Shown here: piece after piece, positions 23,448-35,400 of the stretch
Position numbering within the stretch: position 1 is the stretch's first letter
Layout of the letters: each line of letters begins with the position of its first letter
Origin: Onchidella celtica
Taxonomy: Eukaryota; Mollusca; Gastropoda; Systellommatophora; Onchidiidae
Length of the DNA: 64,000 nucleotides
Assembly (NCBI GenBank): GCA_963931925.1
Contig: OZ007582.1
Coordinates: 38,254,617-38,318,616, forward strand
Reading direction: 5' to 3'
Position numbers and translations under genes: made by a program
The notes under the pieces: generated by a model
What the model saw: only the letters and a program-made list of their open reading frames with translations
Told to the model about the DNA's origin: nothing
Database searches by the model: none

Positions 23448-24043
23448 CACTTTAGCTGTGCATTTAATTGTATCGTTTTTGTTTTATTTCTTCCGAGAGG
23501 CTTTGCTAAATACATCGTTTTATTATTTTTTTTTCCCTCTTTGCTTCATTTAACATGGGTGATGCACAGAAAAGCAGGTGCTTGGAATGGTATAAGTGTA
23601 AACAACACGTGACTGAGACAGTACAAATAATCATCACACTACACAGGCTGGAAGTGCATTTTGGTGTGAACCCTAGTGACTGTCACTTTGAGGCCCGAGC
23701 AACGCACTGCGTTGGCATCAAATTGATTTATTATTTTTTTTACTAGTAGTTTTGTGTTTATAATTTTCTTTAATCTGTATTGATTTCATGTTAGAGGAAT
23801 CGAGCCACTACACTTTGAATTTTCATAGCAGTCGAAAATCAGAGTGTGCCAAATGTGTATGAAAGGGTTAATTGTCGTTGTGTTATTTTACCACATTATT
23901 CTAGGCGTAGAACGAAAGAATCAAGGGAGGTAACACTGTATCTCCTTATGGAGATAAGATTTAAACGTTCACTAATCTTTACGACGTTTGTGTATCGAAG
24001 GAGTTAACTAGCGTAATTAATTTCACAATAAAACAGACCTTAC

Positions 24044-24079
24044 TTATGGGCAGCGGCAATCACGTCATCCGTGTGTCCT
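24044..24079 (-). CDS. Candidate 36-nt micro-exon, WD40-like
   Basis: On the minus strand a strong acceptor (TTGTTTTTAG) and donor (GTAAGG) bracket 36 nt whose open phase encodes GHTDDVIAAAH. The start GHTDDV resembles the Gly-His motif of WD40 repeats. No neighbouring exon is visible in the spacer, so this could be chance or a stray exon of a gene broken by the rearrangement. Confidence 0.25.
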
Positions 24080-24586
24080 CTAAAAACAACATATAAATAG
24101 AAATTCAGATACAAAAGCTAATATCAAAGTAAGAAAACTATGATACGGTTAAATACTAAATCTTCAGAAGTGTGAGCTACATGCACATCTCTCCTGACCA
24201 CAGTTATCGGCAAGTAAAGGCTGGAGTAGATCACAAAACACTGTGTCTTCAGCAACAACAGTATTATTCTCTCAATTGGTGCTAATTTTATTGCAATAGT
24301 AATGCAGCAGAGTTTTTTATTTATAGTCCTTTTTGTCTTTACGAAAAGGACAGGTGATATCCAAAAAAAAAAAAATTTAAAAAGTTCAAATTTAAAAAAA
24401 GAAAAAAGCGCCGATTAATGCAATGTTATTAAGGAATGGTGATGACTATTTCACAGGGGTGATATTTTTAATTTCATACCCCATTTTTCTGTCTATACTT
24501 CTGGAGCATGACAAACTCGTGAAAAGAGGTTTTTGTTTTTGTTTTCCAAGGCGTTCTTTTTATTTCTTCTCACTCTGCAAAACTGT

Positions 24587-24588
<2 letters not shown>

Positions 24589-24643
<55 letters not shown>
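24589..24643. repeat. (GA)n microsatellite with purine-rich flank
   Basis: About 55 bp of pure GA followed by roughly 250 bp of G/A-rich degenerate repeat (to about 24900). The flank aligns loosely with the purine-rich part of the right arm near 28420-28500. Confidence 0.9.
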
Positions 24644-24646
<3 letters not shown>

Positions 24647-24899
24647 GAGGGCAGAGAGAGACAAAGTGAGGGAAAGGGCAGAGAGGACTAGACAGATGGT
24701 TATAAAGTAGGGACGAGGAGGGGAATGAGAAAGAGGGAGTGAGGACGACAGAGGGGCCCCGGGGGTGGGGAGGACGACAATTTTATAGGAGGAGATAGAA
24801 TGGGAGGATTGAAATAGACAAATGGAGGGGGCAAAACACAAATACATGGGGTGCTGAGAAAGATAGAGGGAGAGGGAGAAAGAGAGAGAGAGACGTGGA

Positions 24900-26560
24900 G
24901 AATCTAAAACTACAAAAGGGATTACATTAAACAGAGATAAGTGAGACCCTGTGATAACCGAAGTAATCATTGTCAAAAGAATGACTCTGCAAAGTCAGAT
25001 AAATTTATTTAATGGTGGTGTCCAATAAACCTTTTTTTTTTTTTTTACACAAATGTCACTTTGACGCGGGCTTTCTTCATTCTTTTGTTTCTGCTGTTAT
25101 GACTGGCTAATGGGCACACCGGTCTGGAGGCAAGGTGCTCGCCGTTCATTCCGAAGGTACCAAGTTTGAATCCCTGCCGGTGCCGGCATGTTGGAATTTT
25201 GGGATTTTTCTCATATTTTCCTGTCCCATATCTTATGGTAGGTAGGATGGAGCACCTAGTTTTCTCGGATGATGACGAAATACTCAGATAGCCTATGGGT
25301 ACGTTGCGCACATTAGAGACATCTTGGCAGTTGCAAATCGAGAAGATCAGGCCGAACAGCCCACCATCCGGGCAAAATTAAACCAAACGTATCCCTGCTA
25401 CTATCTCCCCCCTGCCGCCCCTCCCCCACCCTTCCCCAGAAAAACAAAACAAAACAAAAACACAAAAACGCCGACCTTCTCTGCCCTGTACCGGCGACGT
25501 GTCTGCTCCAATTGTAACTGGGCTGCAATGACACTGAGGCAAATTTCGCAAACAGTTAAAGAAGTATACAAAAAATGCAACATACCAAAAAATACATATC
25601 ACGGCTTTCATTTCTGAGGGTTCTTACTGGGGGACCGGAGTCTAATCAGAAAGCCGAATAAAGAAACTATTGCTATTGACTTGTATTCACTGCTCAGCCT
25701 TAGGTCACTATGTAAAAATACCATAGTCCAGTAACGACCGCCACCGTAAAGGTATTGGATTTAAGCGCAGTAACTCTTCAGCTTTTTTGGGAGGAATTTC
25801 ATGTTACATAATTTGTGGCTGTGCAGAGTTACATATCACGTTATCTACTTTAGAAATATTTAAAATAGATTGATTACTGTCACTTTCGAAAGCTTCAGTT
25901 TAAATATGCTAATTATTTAATATTTGGTATTGAAATGGCAGATTTGCTGTGCATCACATTAGACTAAAGGTATGTAAGAATATTACAATGGTCTAATGAA
26001 ATACCCTTTATTTTTTTATATGAATATACTGAAATACTAGTGGTGAAAATGTGCGCCATGAAATTCCACGTTGAAATGCTTGAAGCATAACAAGGTATTT
26101 TGATGTTGGCATTCCCAAGTGCCTTGTGTGATGTAGCTATAATATAATTAACAAACTTTGTAGAATATACAACCTCTGATGAGAAGTTCGATCCTTTTTT
26201 CTTTTTTTTTTTTTAGTCCTTTCGCCATTGAAAGGATAGTATAAAAGTTTTGTGACAGGTTGTCATAGAACATCTCATGTGTCTGCTCCACATGTAAATG
26301 GAAAAATGCTTTGGACTAAGAGTTTTGAGAAGAACACTTTCTGCCATTAAGGAAAAAAAAAAAAAACTTTCGTGAGGCCAAAAGAGAGGATGGTGAAGAG
26401 AAATGCAGAAACATATTTCCAACCACGAAGTCTGGCAATATAAAGTTAATAGCGTTCGAACAGAACTTCAGCTTTCTTTGGGAGATAAAGGAGTTCATGC
26501 CCATTTTTTTTTTCGTACTCTAAATTGTTGTTCATGAAATCGCTGGAATATAGTCTTGGT
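24900..26560 (+). repeat. Older, diverged copy of the arm inside the spacer
   Basis: Direct-orientation homology to right arm about 28520-31190. Shared words include AAACAGAGATAAG.GAGACC, TTTGACGC.GGCTTT, GGCTTTCATTT, GGAATTTCATGTTACATAATT, TATGTAAGAATATTA, ACAACCTCTGATGAG and TTCATGAAATCGC. Divergence is substantial, unlike the near-identical arms. Relative to this copy the arm has gained a solo LTR (29805-31032) and a ~330-bp block (about 28730-29065). This copy in turn has gained a SINE (25112-25595). Confidence 0.8.
25112..25595 (+). mobile_element. tRNA-headed SINE (spacer copy)
   Basis: The head GGTCTGGAGGCAAGGTGCTC and B-box-like AGTTTGAATCCC are followed by a conserved body (TTTCTCATATTTTCCTGTCCC, CACATTAGAGACATCTTGGC, TAACTGGGCTGCAATG) shared with 59597-60100 and 60811-61180. 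It is absent from the homologous place in both arms (28690-28700), which gives a clean empty site. Confidence 0.75.
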
Positions 26561-27659
26561 TGTTCCAATTACGTCTCCAAAAACTATGATGCATTCCCCC
26601 ACCCCTTCCAGTGCACGATATTTCATCATGACTAAGACTGATTTTTTTCCACATCGGCTGAGTATACGACGTTGTGATCGAAATGTTTAATATTGGTTGT
26701 AATCTAAAAAGTTTTGAAACACTTGGGGAAGCGAAACTGGTGGCCTCGGAACATCCGACTAAGGACGAAATAGGATTAAAAAGTTTACTGAACATGAGTT
26801 CTGGGGCTCCGAGCGAAACAAACCAATGTGTTTCGAACCGGGGATTGATCAAAATGGCGCAGAAGTACTTATTTAACCTAACAGATATGAAGACCAATTA
26901 TTTACCTGGGGCTATCATTTTGATTCCAATGCTTACTATACAACAACGTAATAGAATCAACAAAAGCAGCAATGAAATCCCAGTGACTTTCTCAGTATTG
27001 CACAGAAAACCCTTGGCTAGTTTGGCTGAGAGACTATGTGGTTGTAGGCTTCATCAAATGAAAACGTCACAGAGAGAGAGATAATGAGAAAGGGAGAGAC
27101 AGAAAGAGATGGGTGCAGAGGGAGAAGAGAGAGAGAGAGAGAGAGAGAAGGATGGAGAAGGAAGGGGAGGGGGGGGGGGAAGTGAGAGATTTTGTTGAGC
27201 AAATGTCATACATCATTATGATCATCAGATTTGAAATCAAAAGTATCTTACGCCCTGGATTTTTTGTGTGAAATAAAGGACATCGGGTGGCCACTTTATT
27301 AACCTACACGCGTTTTGTCAAATCGCCAAAATACAGGATCAATTTAGCAAAAAAGTGTCCTCATACGAAAAGTATGATAGCTTGGGATATGGATTATTAT
27401 GTCCCTGCAGATATCATTTCACTCCCAGTGTTTGCAATACAAACACCTAATAAATATTTTTGTAATATCAATAATAAAACAATGACTTTCTGTTTACCTG
27501 AAAGGGAGATCAAAGTTCTTCAGGAACCAAGCAGTTAACGGGTGGTAAGGTGCCCATACCTTAACGTGCCCTCATAATATAACGGGGAGTAGCTAGTATT
27601 TTATTCTATATGGCCTTTAGCGTCTTTACAGACGGTCTTAGCAGCTAGAATATTCACTT

Positions 27660-27914
27660 TCACTTTGACTGACAGCTTCTCTCGTGGCTTATTCTACCAA
27701 TGTTTGACCCGAGAGTGCGATGGCAGTGATTGCAGGTCAGTCTTTTGGGTTCACTTTGGCGAGTGTTTTCATTCCGCCTCTGTCGTTTTGTCAGGTATGT
27801 TTCTTTTGCCTTGAAGTCTATTGCGAGCGTGCCACTGCGCAATTTTTGTCTCCATCTGCTTCGATCATTTGCAAGGTTCTCCCATTCATTGGGGTCGATG
27901 TTGAATATTTTATT
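27660..27914 (-). pseudogene. LINE ORF2 C-terminal fragment (right arm)
   Basis: Mirror of 22815-23069, with identical translation (Trp-Arg-rich segment and CNHCHRTLGSNIGRISH-type finger). 5'-truncated. Confidence 0.6.
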
Positions 27915-28736
27915 CTATAACGAATAATTATTATATACTTGTAGCTATCGTTTCAGTTCCGGTGCTCTTGGTCGATATGCCTGCAAATGAGTAATATTGT
28001 TTGCCAGTCTTTTTAACTGCTTTGCTACCAGTGTCTAGCCTAAAACGGCCATTAAATTGGTCACAAATATTAACACACTTGTTCTCTCTGTAATTTGAAT
28101 TCTTTCATGTATTTTAACTGACAAGGTATTACGCAATATGCAACGAGTGTCAACATTTGGTTTCCAGACAGACTGCATTTTTTTTTTTTTTTACAGTATC
28201 GATAATAAAAGCAGTGATTTTCTTTTTCTCAAAGGAAGGCCAGAGTTAGTTGGCTAAGAGACCAAGCAATTAATGTGATCGAGAGCTAATAAGACGTAAA
28301 AGCCCATACTCTGTCTCGTAAATTTTAAGCTGCAAAAAAGAGTGAACATTTTACAAATACACACAGCGGAAAAAAGATGAGTTAAAAAAAAAATCAGAGA
28401 TGAAATGAAGCGGCGTGACAGGAAAAAAAAAGAGATTCTGAATTAATCTCAAGAAAATAAAAAGCCGACAAAGAACGAGAAAAAGAGAAAACTGCAGAGA
28501 AGTGGATAATGTGAATGATAAAGGGTTTAATATGAACAGAGATAAGAGAGACCACATGATAATCGCAGTAATCATATTCTGGAGACGCTTGAATTTTTTT
28601 TTTTTTTAAATGACTCTATCCATCAAACATTTTGTGGTATTAATCTAAATTTGACGCAGGCTTTGTTAGCCAGGTTGTTTTTATTGTTACTGCTGACAAC
28701 CAGGGCTTTCATTTTAGGCTTCTGTTAAGTACATTA

Positions 28737-28994
28737 TGTATCCCAAGCGTTTGGCATTAGGGGCTTGTACATCATGTACCTATACCTCACCCTGTCCTTA
28801 TCCTCAGCCCTAAATCCTATGGAATCCCTATCCTTTCAATTCCGGCCCCCCCCCCAAAAAAAAAAAAACACGAGTAAACCAAGAAGAAAATCCGAAAGAA
28901 TAATTAATTAAGAATATTGTTATCAGTATTTCGGGGGAAGCTCTCTAGCTCTGGAGTCGCAAAAGGGTTTAAAGTACTTACCCCTAGCGCAAAA
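28737..28994 (-). repeat. Dispersed ~250-bp repeat, copy 2 (right arm)
   Basis: Mirror of 21735-21995. The edges of the larger block missing from the spacer copy carry TGTTA at both ends (about 28724-28728 and 29060-29064), which could be a target duplication of the insertion. Confidence 0.55.
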
Positions 28995-29804
28995 CAACAA
29001 CAACAACAAAACTTAGGCGACGTATGTACTGATTGTTCCAACATTCTTCATTTTAAGGATTCATGTTAGGGGACCGTAGACCGTAATTACAAAGCCGAAT
29101 AAAGAAAAATTGAGTTGTGCTCACTGTTGAACTATAATTTAATGTGTGAAAAAAAAAAAAACTATCGTGAAGACATTGGATTCAAGCCGGGAAACCCTTC
29201 AGTTTTCGTGGGAATTTCATGTTACATAATTCATTTAGCTGCACAAAGAGTTGTCTACATTAGTAGGCCTAAATATTTAAAACAGGATCGATATTGTCAC
29301 TTTTTAAAGTTTCAGTGTTTGTGTTTTAAATTATTTGATAGGCATTGTAATGGCAGATCAGATAGGCATCACGGGGAAATAAAATTATGTAAGAATATTA
29401 TAATATTGTAAAGAAATGCCTAGTTACATTATTGATATTCATATTTGCAATACCAGCGGTAAAACCATGTGAAATCAAATGGCACGTGGAAGTGCTTGAA
29501 ACATGTCAAGGTATTTCGATGCTGGCAATCCCGAGTGCCTTGTGTAATATTGTAGCCATATAAATAACAAACTTCTTAAAACCTACAACCTCTGATGAGC
29601 AGAAGTTTGATCCTTATTTTTGTAGTCCTTTCACCATTGAGAGGATAGCATAAAAATGACTATGAAAGGTTGTCGTAAGGTCATTTCGTTCATTTCCTCC
29701 TCATGTAAATGGAAAGCTTGACTTGGGTAAAAACTTTTGCGGAGAAGACTTTCCGCCAAACTTGATTTTTTTTTTTTTTTCGTGATGTCAAGAGAGATGA
29801 TGAC

Positions 29805-31032
29805 TGTCATGATTCAGATGTTATTAAAACTCACGCAGAGAGTGAGTTGTTTTTTTACCAGGGCCATGAAAAATTGGCTGGTGGCCTTGAACGGTCCTCG
29901 CCAAATTATAGTTGGTGAGTAAATAAATGTAAAGTTAAACTGTTAGATTCACGCTTGTGGGTTTTAATGTTCGTGATTAATAAGTAATGGAGTAGGGGTG
30001 AAACAAGGTGGGGCTAGTTGACATTGTTAAGTATGACTAGACAAGTTTTTGCACGTTAACTGGCTGGTAGAATAGTGCAGACGTATTACTACAATTAAAA
30101 TGGTGGGAGGTTTCGACCTATGAGATAGCTGAACTAATTGGGCCAGCGGACTAGCACGCTGGGTAGTTAGATAGTATATAACATCGTGTAACGTTCAGAT
30201 TTGGGGAATACAGACGAGCAGAAGCATCGTGTCGAGAAGTATCTCCGGTTGACCAGTACCTGAACTGTGTGCTTTGAAGACAAGAAGTCCTTGCTAACGG
30301 ACTGACTGAGCTCTAGAAAGAAAGGTCTGAGTGGGCTGACCTTTGAAAGCCCACGCTGCGCTATATTGATGTTCGCGCCTACCAGTAGGCGTGAGCAATG
30401 GTAATATATCTTATTTATTCAAGTATAATAGAGATCGGAGATAGAGAGAGAACTACAGCCTCATAGGAAGACTAAGGAAACCCCAGCTGGCACTCGACCA
30501 CGGGTGTCCTGTATCATAGATCTATTGCCATAGTATGATTGGAATAATATAGCACATTGTTGATGAATTGAATAGTGATTGTGCATAAAATATAGTCTTT
30601 TGGCAACTGCTTAAATTACCTACAAGCCGAAGAGTGCTTCTGTAGGCTTTGAACGTATTGGGCTCTCCTAACATTTAAGCCCATATGATTTATGGAGAGT
30701 TTGCCTGGCGACTGGCCAGTGGCGACTCAACTGTCACTTTAAATTGATATCTGGTTTCGTATAATATACCTATTTGCTACTTGATTGCAGTACCTCCATA
30801 GTTACATGAATATCATTGGTTAAGTTATTAATTAGAGTTTTTTTTGGTTTGGATATATACCCCTATTGTCTTTTGTTTTGTTATTAATATTTATGTAAAC
30901 TATGGCCTGACCGGCCTGACATATACACGCTCTAGTTATTTAATACTTTTCTTGTGTGGTTGTGTCCGAGTGTGAGTTAGCTGCCTCTCGTGCAGTCGTA
31001 ACATCCCCAAGACCCTAACTCTGCTCGTGACA
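29805..31032 (+). mobile_element. Solo LTR of the Gmr1-like family (right arm)
   Basis: Mirror of the solo LTR at 19695-20922, starting TGTCATGATT and ending GCTCGTGACA. The direct repeat ATGAC flanks it at 29800-29804 and 31033-31037. The homologous site in the spacer (near 26385) is empty. Confidence 0.95.
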
Positions 31033-31211
31033 ATGACGATGAAGGGAAATGTAAATGCGTGTGTCCAAGAACTGAGTCAAGCAATATAACATTTACATCT
31101 TTAGGCTAGAGATGGAATTTTCTTTGAAAGGTAAAGGATTTCAGACCCCACGTCGTAATTCTAACTGATTTTCATGAAATCGCCAAAATATAGTAGATTA
31201 AACTGTTGTTA

Positions 31212-31462
31212 CTAATACTTAGGCACGGCAGGCGTTTTGTGCTAGAGGCGCGTTTGTATACATACCTATCTCTAACAACGTCTTTATCCTCAGCCCTAAA
31301 CCTTATCGAATCCCACACTCTGCTCCTTACCCGTTCAAGCAAAAAAAAAAAAAAAACGTATAATGAATTAAGCCTGCTGTTAGGAGTGTTTCGGGAAGAG
31401 CTCTCTAGCTTTGGAGTCACAAAAGGCTTTAAAATACGTACCCCTGGAGCGATAAACGTGGG
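31212..31462 (-). repeat. Dispersed ~250-bp repeat, copy 1 (right arm)
   Basis: Mirror of 19265-19515. Confidence 0.55.
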
Positions 31463-32385
31463 GGTCGTAAGTACTTGTAAGAATATCCAATATAGTATTG
31501 ATTTATTGCACGAACGCGACCAAAAATTGTGATGCTTCACCGTCCCGACAGGGCACGACGGCTGGACATGAGCACTAACAAAAGTAGAACGAATAGAAAA
31601 TTTTTACATTGTGCAGTCAACTTAAACATTAATTTTGCGGCCTATCGCATGGTCGGTTGGCGCGATTTTCCCACTGTGCGGGCTCTAGGGTACTTCGTTT
31701 CTTTGATCGGCCCTTATTCGCGTGAAGAAAATAATATTTTACGCCACGCATGATGGCGGAAGGCTGCAGATGTCACCGAGGAACTCCCCAAAGCAAACTA
31801 AGGACACACTATTGAAAAGAAAGTAAAATACACTAGAGCCTCCTGCAGTGTGTTCAGCTTGTACATATGGGGTCGGGACTATTAGTTCAGTGGTTGGAAC
31901 AGATACACGGAATCTAACACGTGTTGTTTGATTTGCGGCATAGAACAAGGTATGCTAAATGCGAACATCTGACTTTAGGTATCCCCAGGGGAGAAATCTG
32001 GTGGGCTATTTTGGTTTGTTTATTTGTTTGTCTGTTTGTTTGTTGTTGTTGTTTTTGCATATAAAAAAAAAAAATGTATAGACGTGAATCACATACAATA
32101 AATATCGTCATTGCAAATGGACGTGCACACTTTTTTTTTTTTTCGCTGGTGTGTTTTAATTTTATAATAATATAATAGTGAACGATATTGAATATTTGGT
32201 TTGTTCACACAAACGAATGCAAATGCCTAGTCAAAAAAACGAAAAACGAGAAGAAAAATTGCATTTTTTTTTAATGAGAACCAATCATGGAAATGCTGCA
32301 TAATTATAATAAAATATCCGTAAAAGCAAACTGTATTCAGCAAGGAATGTTGCACTTTTATTTTATGCGCAACAGTGGTTATTTT

Positions 32386-32430
32386 CAAGGCACGCCTTGG
32401 AACTAACGCCAGCGTTATTTTCAAGGCATG
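32386..32430 (+). promoter_or_regulatory. 36-bp-unit element upstream of the gene copy (right arm)
   Basis: Mirror of 18297-18341. CAAGGCACGCC ... CAAGGCATG spans one unit and the start of the next, 48-92 bp before the ATG at 32478. Confidence 0.35.
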
Positions 32431-32477
32431 TTTCATTGTCCAATCAGAAGCTGTTTAAAGACTGCGCATTCAACATC

Positions 32478-35400
32478 ATGGCCGCCTCCATGAAGGTAGG
32501 CGACGTGTTTACATCCTACTCCGATTTTATATCGAAGTTGGAAAGGTATAAATCTGAAACTGGATTTTGTTTTACGAAGTCATCAAGTAAAGGCGTGGAA
32601 TCAAAGAACAAAACCATTAAGGACATTCCCAAGAGATATCCAACAGAATGGGAATACGTTTCAGTGGTCTTCACATGCAAACATTACGGGCAATACTCAT
32701 CGTCAAGCAAAGGAGTGAGGACTGAACTTTCGTAAGTAGATTTCTAGATCTAAATCTAGACCTAATAATTTACAATAATGCCACGATCGTAACGACGTAA
32801 GAAGTTGATTTCTTATTTTGACTCATAGACCAGGCATACTTCAGGTCATACAAAACGACCTAGAAAGAAGTAGAATTGGTAAGAGTTCCTTTTGTTTTGG
32901 GTGCTCATTATTATTATACTCATGACCGTCATGTCATGTCATACATTATAACATAGTATTAGTAATAATACATAAAGAAAACTAAGAAATATGTTGGATA
33001 TGGGTAGGGTGGTCTTCCAGGGCATTGGATTTAGAACGACAGTGTAAGCGAGCGAGAAAGACAGACAGAGAAATACACAAATAGAGACATGGGGCGAAAG
33101 AGATAGACAGAGCAAAAGAGAGAGAAAGACAGAGAGGGTGTGAGAAAGGAAGAGAGAGAAGTAGCGGGAGAGGGAGAAACAAGGTGAGAAAGCTCAGTCA
33201 GTTAAAGTTGGATATGATTTTAAAAAATCAAGTTATTACAACAAATGCAGAAAGGATCATTACATTTTTCTTTGAAAAAGTTTAGTTAGTCCACACATCG
33301 ACACGACAGTTGTCAAAAGTCACCAAAAATTTCGGTGACTTTTGATACAGCGTTATGAAATTGCCTTCATTGAATCATTTTGTCAGTAGGTGGGTCAGTG
33401 GCCGTATTATCCCCAATTAGTTCTTGCAATGTCTAGGGATAAGATAGCACACCAGTACATTTGGTCTAGTCTTAGATTCATTATCCCCCTCATTCAGTGC
33501 ACTACTTTCATTTTGTCATTCTAGGGCTGAGCTTGAATTATGATCCTCTTTATAGGCTTGATAATATTTTTTTTATTTTCTACTTTGTCATAATAATGCG
33601 AGCATTAAAAATAAAAAGAATGCGGAAATCATAGCTAGGAGTAAAGCAAAAGGGCATTTGGACTACCTTCGTTTCATCAAACAACTTGTCAAGTGTAACC
33701 AATGGCTTAGCCTTCTTTACGATTATGTAGAATTTGATTGTTCATTGCTTATAGTCATAGAGTAAAATATTTACCTAGATTCCCTCTTTATCCTTTTAGA
33801 AATTTATTTTGACAAGTCTTTTAACCTTCACAGTTCATTTTGTCATTGTGGGTGTAGAAATCGGGGGTCTAACGTTTAGAATCCTTCGTAATTATGTATT
33901 CATTTCTATTTTTGATAACTACCCCTACCTCTATCTTCTCTTCTTACCGCCAAAAAGAGCTCACGCTCACTCTTTTCCGGTACAGGACAATTTTTTGTTT
34001 GCGTTATTTGAAATTTAGGTATGCCATAGGATTGAAATTTAAAGCAGAGGAAGAAAAAGAAATGTCTACTCAATTTTTTCTAACATAATTTTTTGCAATT
34101 TTTTTCAGGACTTACAGGACAGGCTGTGAAGCCATATTAAAGTTATCGGCAAACAAACAAAAAGGAGGTCTTGTCATCACACATGCTGTATTGGATCACA
34201 ACCATGCAATTGCGAATGGAGGTAAGCAATGCATCTATACTATATATATTTGTGGACTTGAGATTTTTCGTTGCAAAAGGCTCCTGAATCACTCAACACT
34301 CAGACTTCAAATTTCATATGGTGCATCAGAATGGATGTAAGGGTGCACAGTTTTTAATAGAAGTCTCAAACCGGTGTAGTTTTTTTTATTGGAAATTTAT
34401 TGTTTCGCCATGATTTAGATCTGTTTCGAGTCATGGTTCGCCATTTTAAGGTTTCATTATCACTTCCTGCGATGTGTTCACCACTATCAAACACACTAAC
34501 CCGTGCACAAATCATGCTGTTGTACGGGATGCGCAGTGTGTCAACTCACAAAGGCAGAGCAGTAAGACTTATTTAAAAACAAACAAACAAAAATATAATA
34601 AACAAATAATAACAGGCAAGATGACGCAGGTCCATAATAACCACCCAGAACTGAAACCAATATTCAAACCGATTTATCCCGGGCAGGGCCGGGGACCTCA
34701 GCTAGTTTTTCTATAAATGTAATAGTTTACAAGTAATGGGGCAGCATGGAACAATGATTTATTTTATGCCTCTAGTCTGAGTTAAGTTTAGCAGCAAAAT
34801 ATTGATCATTAAAATTTTCATCAAACAGTTGCATCAGTATGATGAGTATCTTCTTCGATTAAAAAGTATCCAGTTTACCTTATTATCCCGACTACAAAGT
34901 TACAACAGGGTGTAGCCTTTTTGTTGCAATATGTGCCTACCTTAGCTCCTTCTCAGACTAGTGTGTAGATTTCAACTGGATTTTGAAGCAATAAAGTAGA
35001 AAACCCCTCATCTTGTTTTAAGTAATATTAATAGCCAATTATAAACCATTCAACCAACTGATTTGGGCATACAAGGTTACAATGTTGGTTGACTTTAAAC
35101 AGTGTAACCCAAATTGGGATTGTGCATTTTCCTTTCAAATGCAATTATTAGCTCTGCATTTGTTCTGCAAACTTAATGAAATCAGACCAGAGAATAATTA
35201 TTAAAAATGTCTCTGTAAAAGGCTAATTTCATTATTTCTCTTTCTTATGTGTTACAGTTGAACCTCAAAATAAGAAAACCCAGAAAATGGTGATGAAATC
35301 TAAAATAACTGAATTATTTCATAATAAATTACCGTTTTAATCTGGAAATGGATCCCGGAAAATCGGAAAGCTATTAAGTGTATGAAAAAGAAAAAAAATA

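Larger units (their letters stand above)
23448..27281. other. Spacer of the giant inverted repeat
   Basis: 3834 bp of sequence not shared perfectly by the arms. The outer left 1 kb appears unique. From about 24900 to 26560 it is a diverged copy of the right arm in direct orientation. The rightmost 700 bp contains GA-rich low complexity (27071-27180) and nothing else recognisable. Confidence 0.85.

Noticed and set aside
24423-24976. Long frames of Arg/Glu or Ser/Leu repeats around the GA tracts (also at 498-793, 42841-43240 and 27017-27294)
   Set aside because: They are produced by dinucleotide repeats and appear in several frames and both strands at once.
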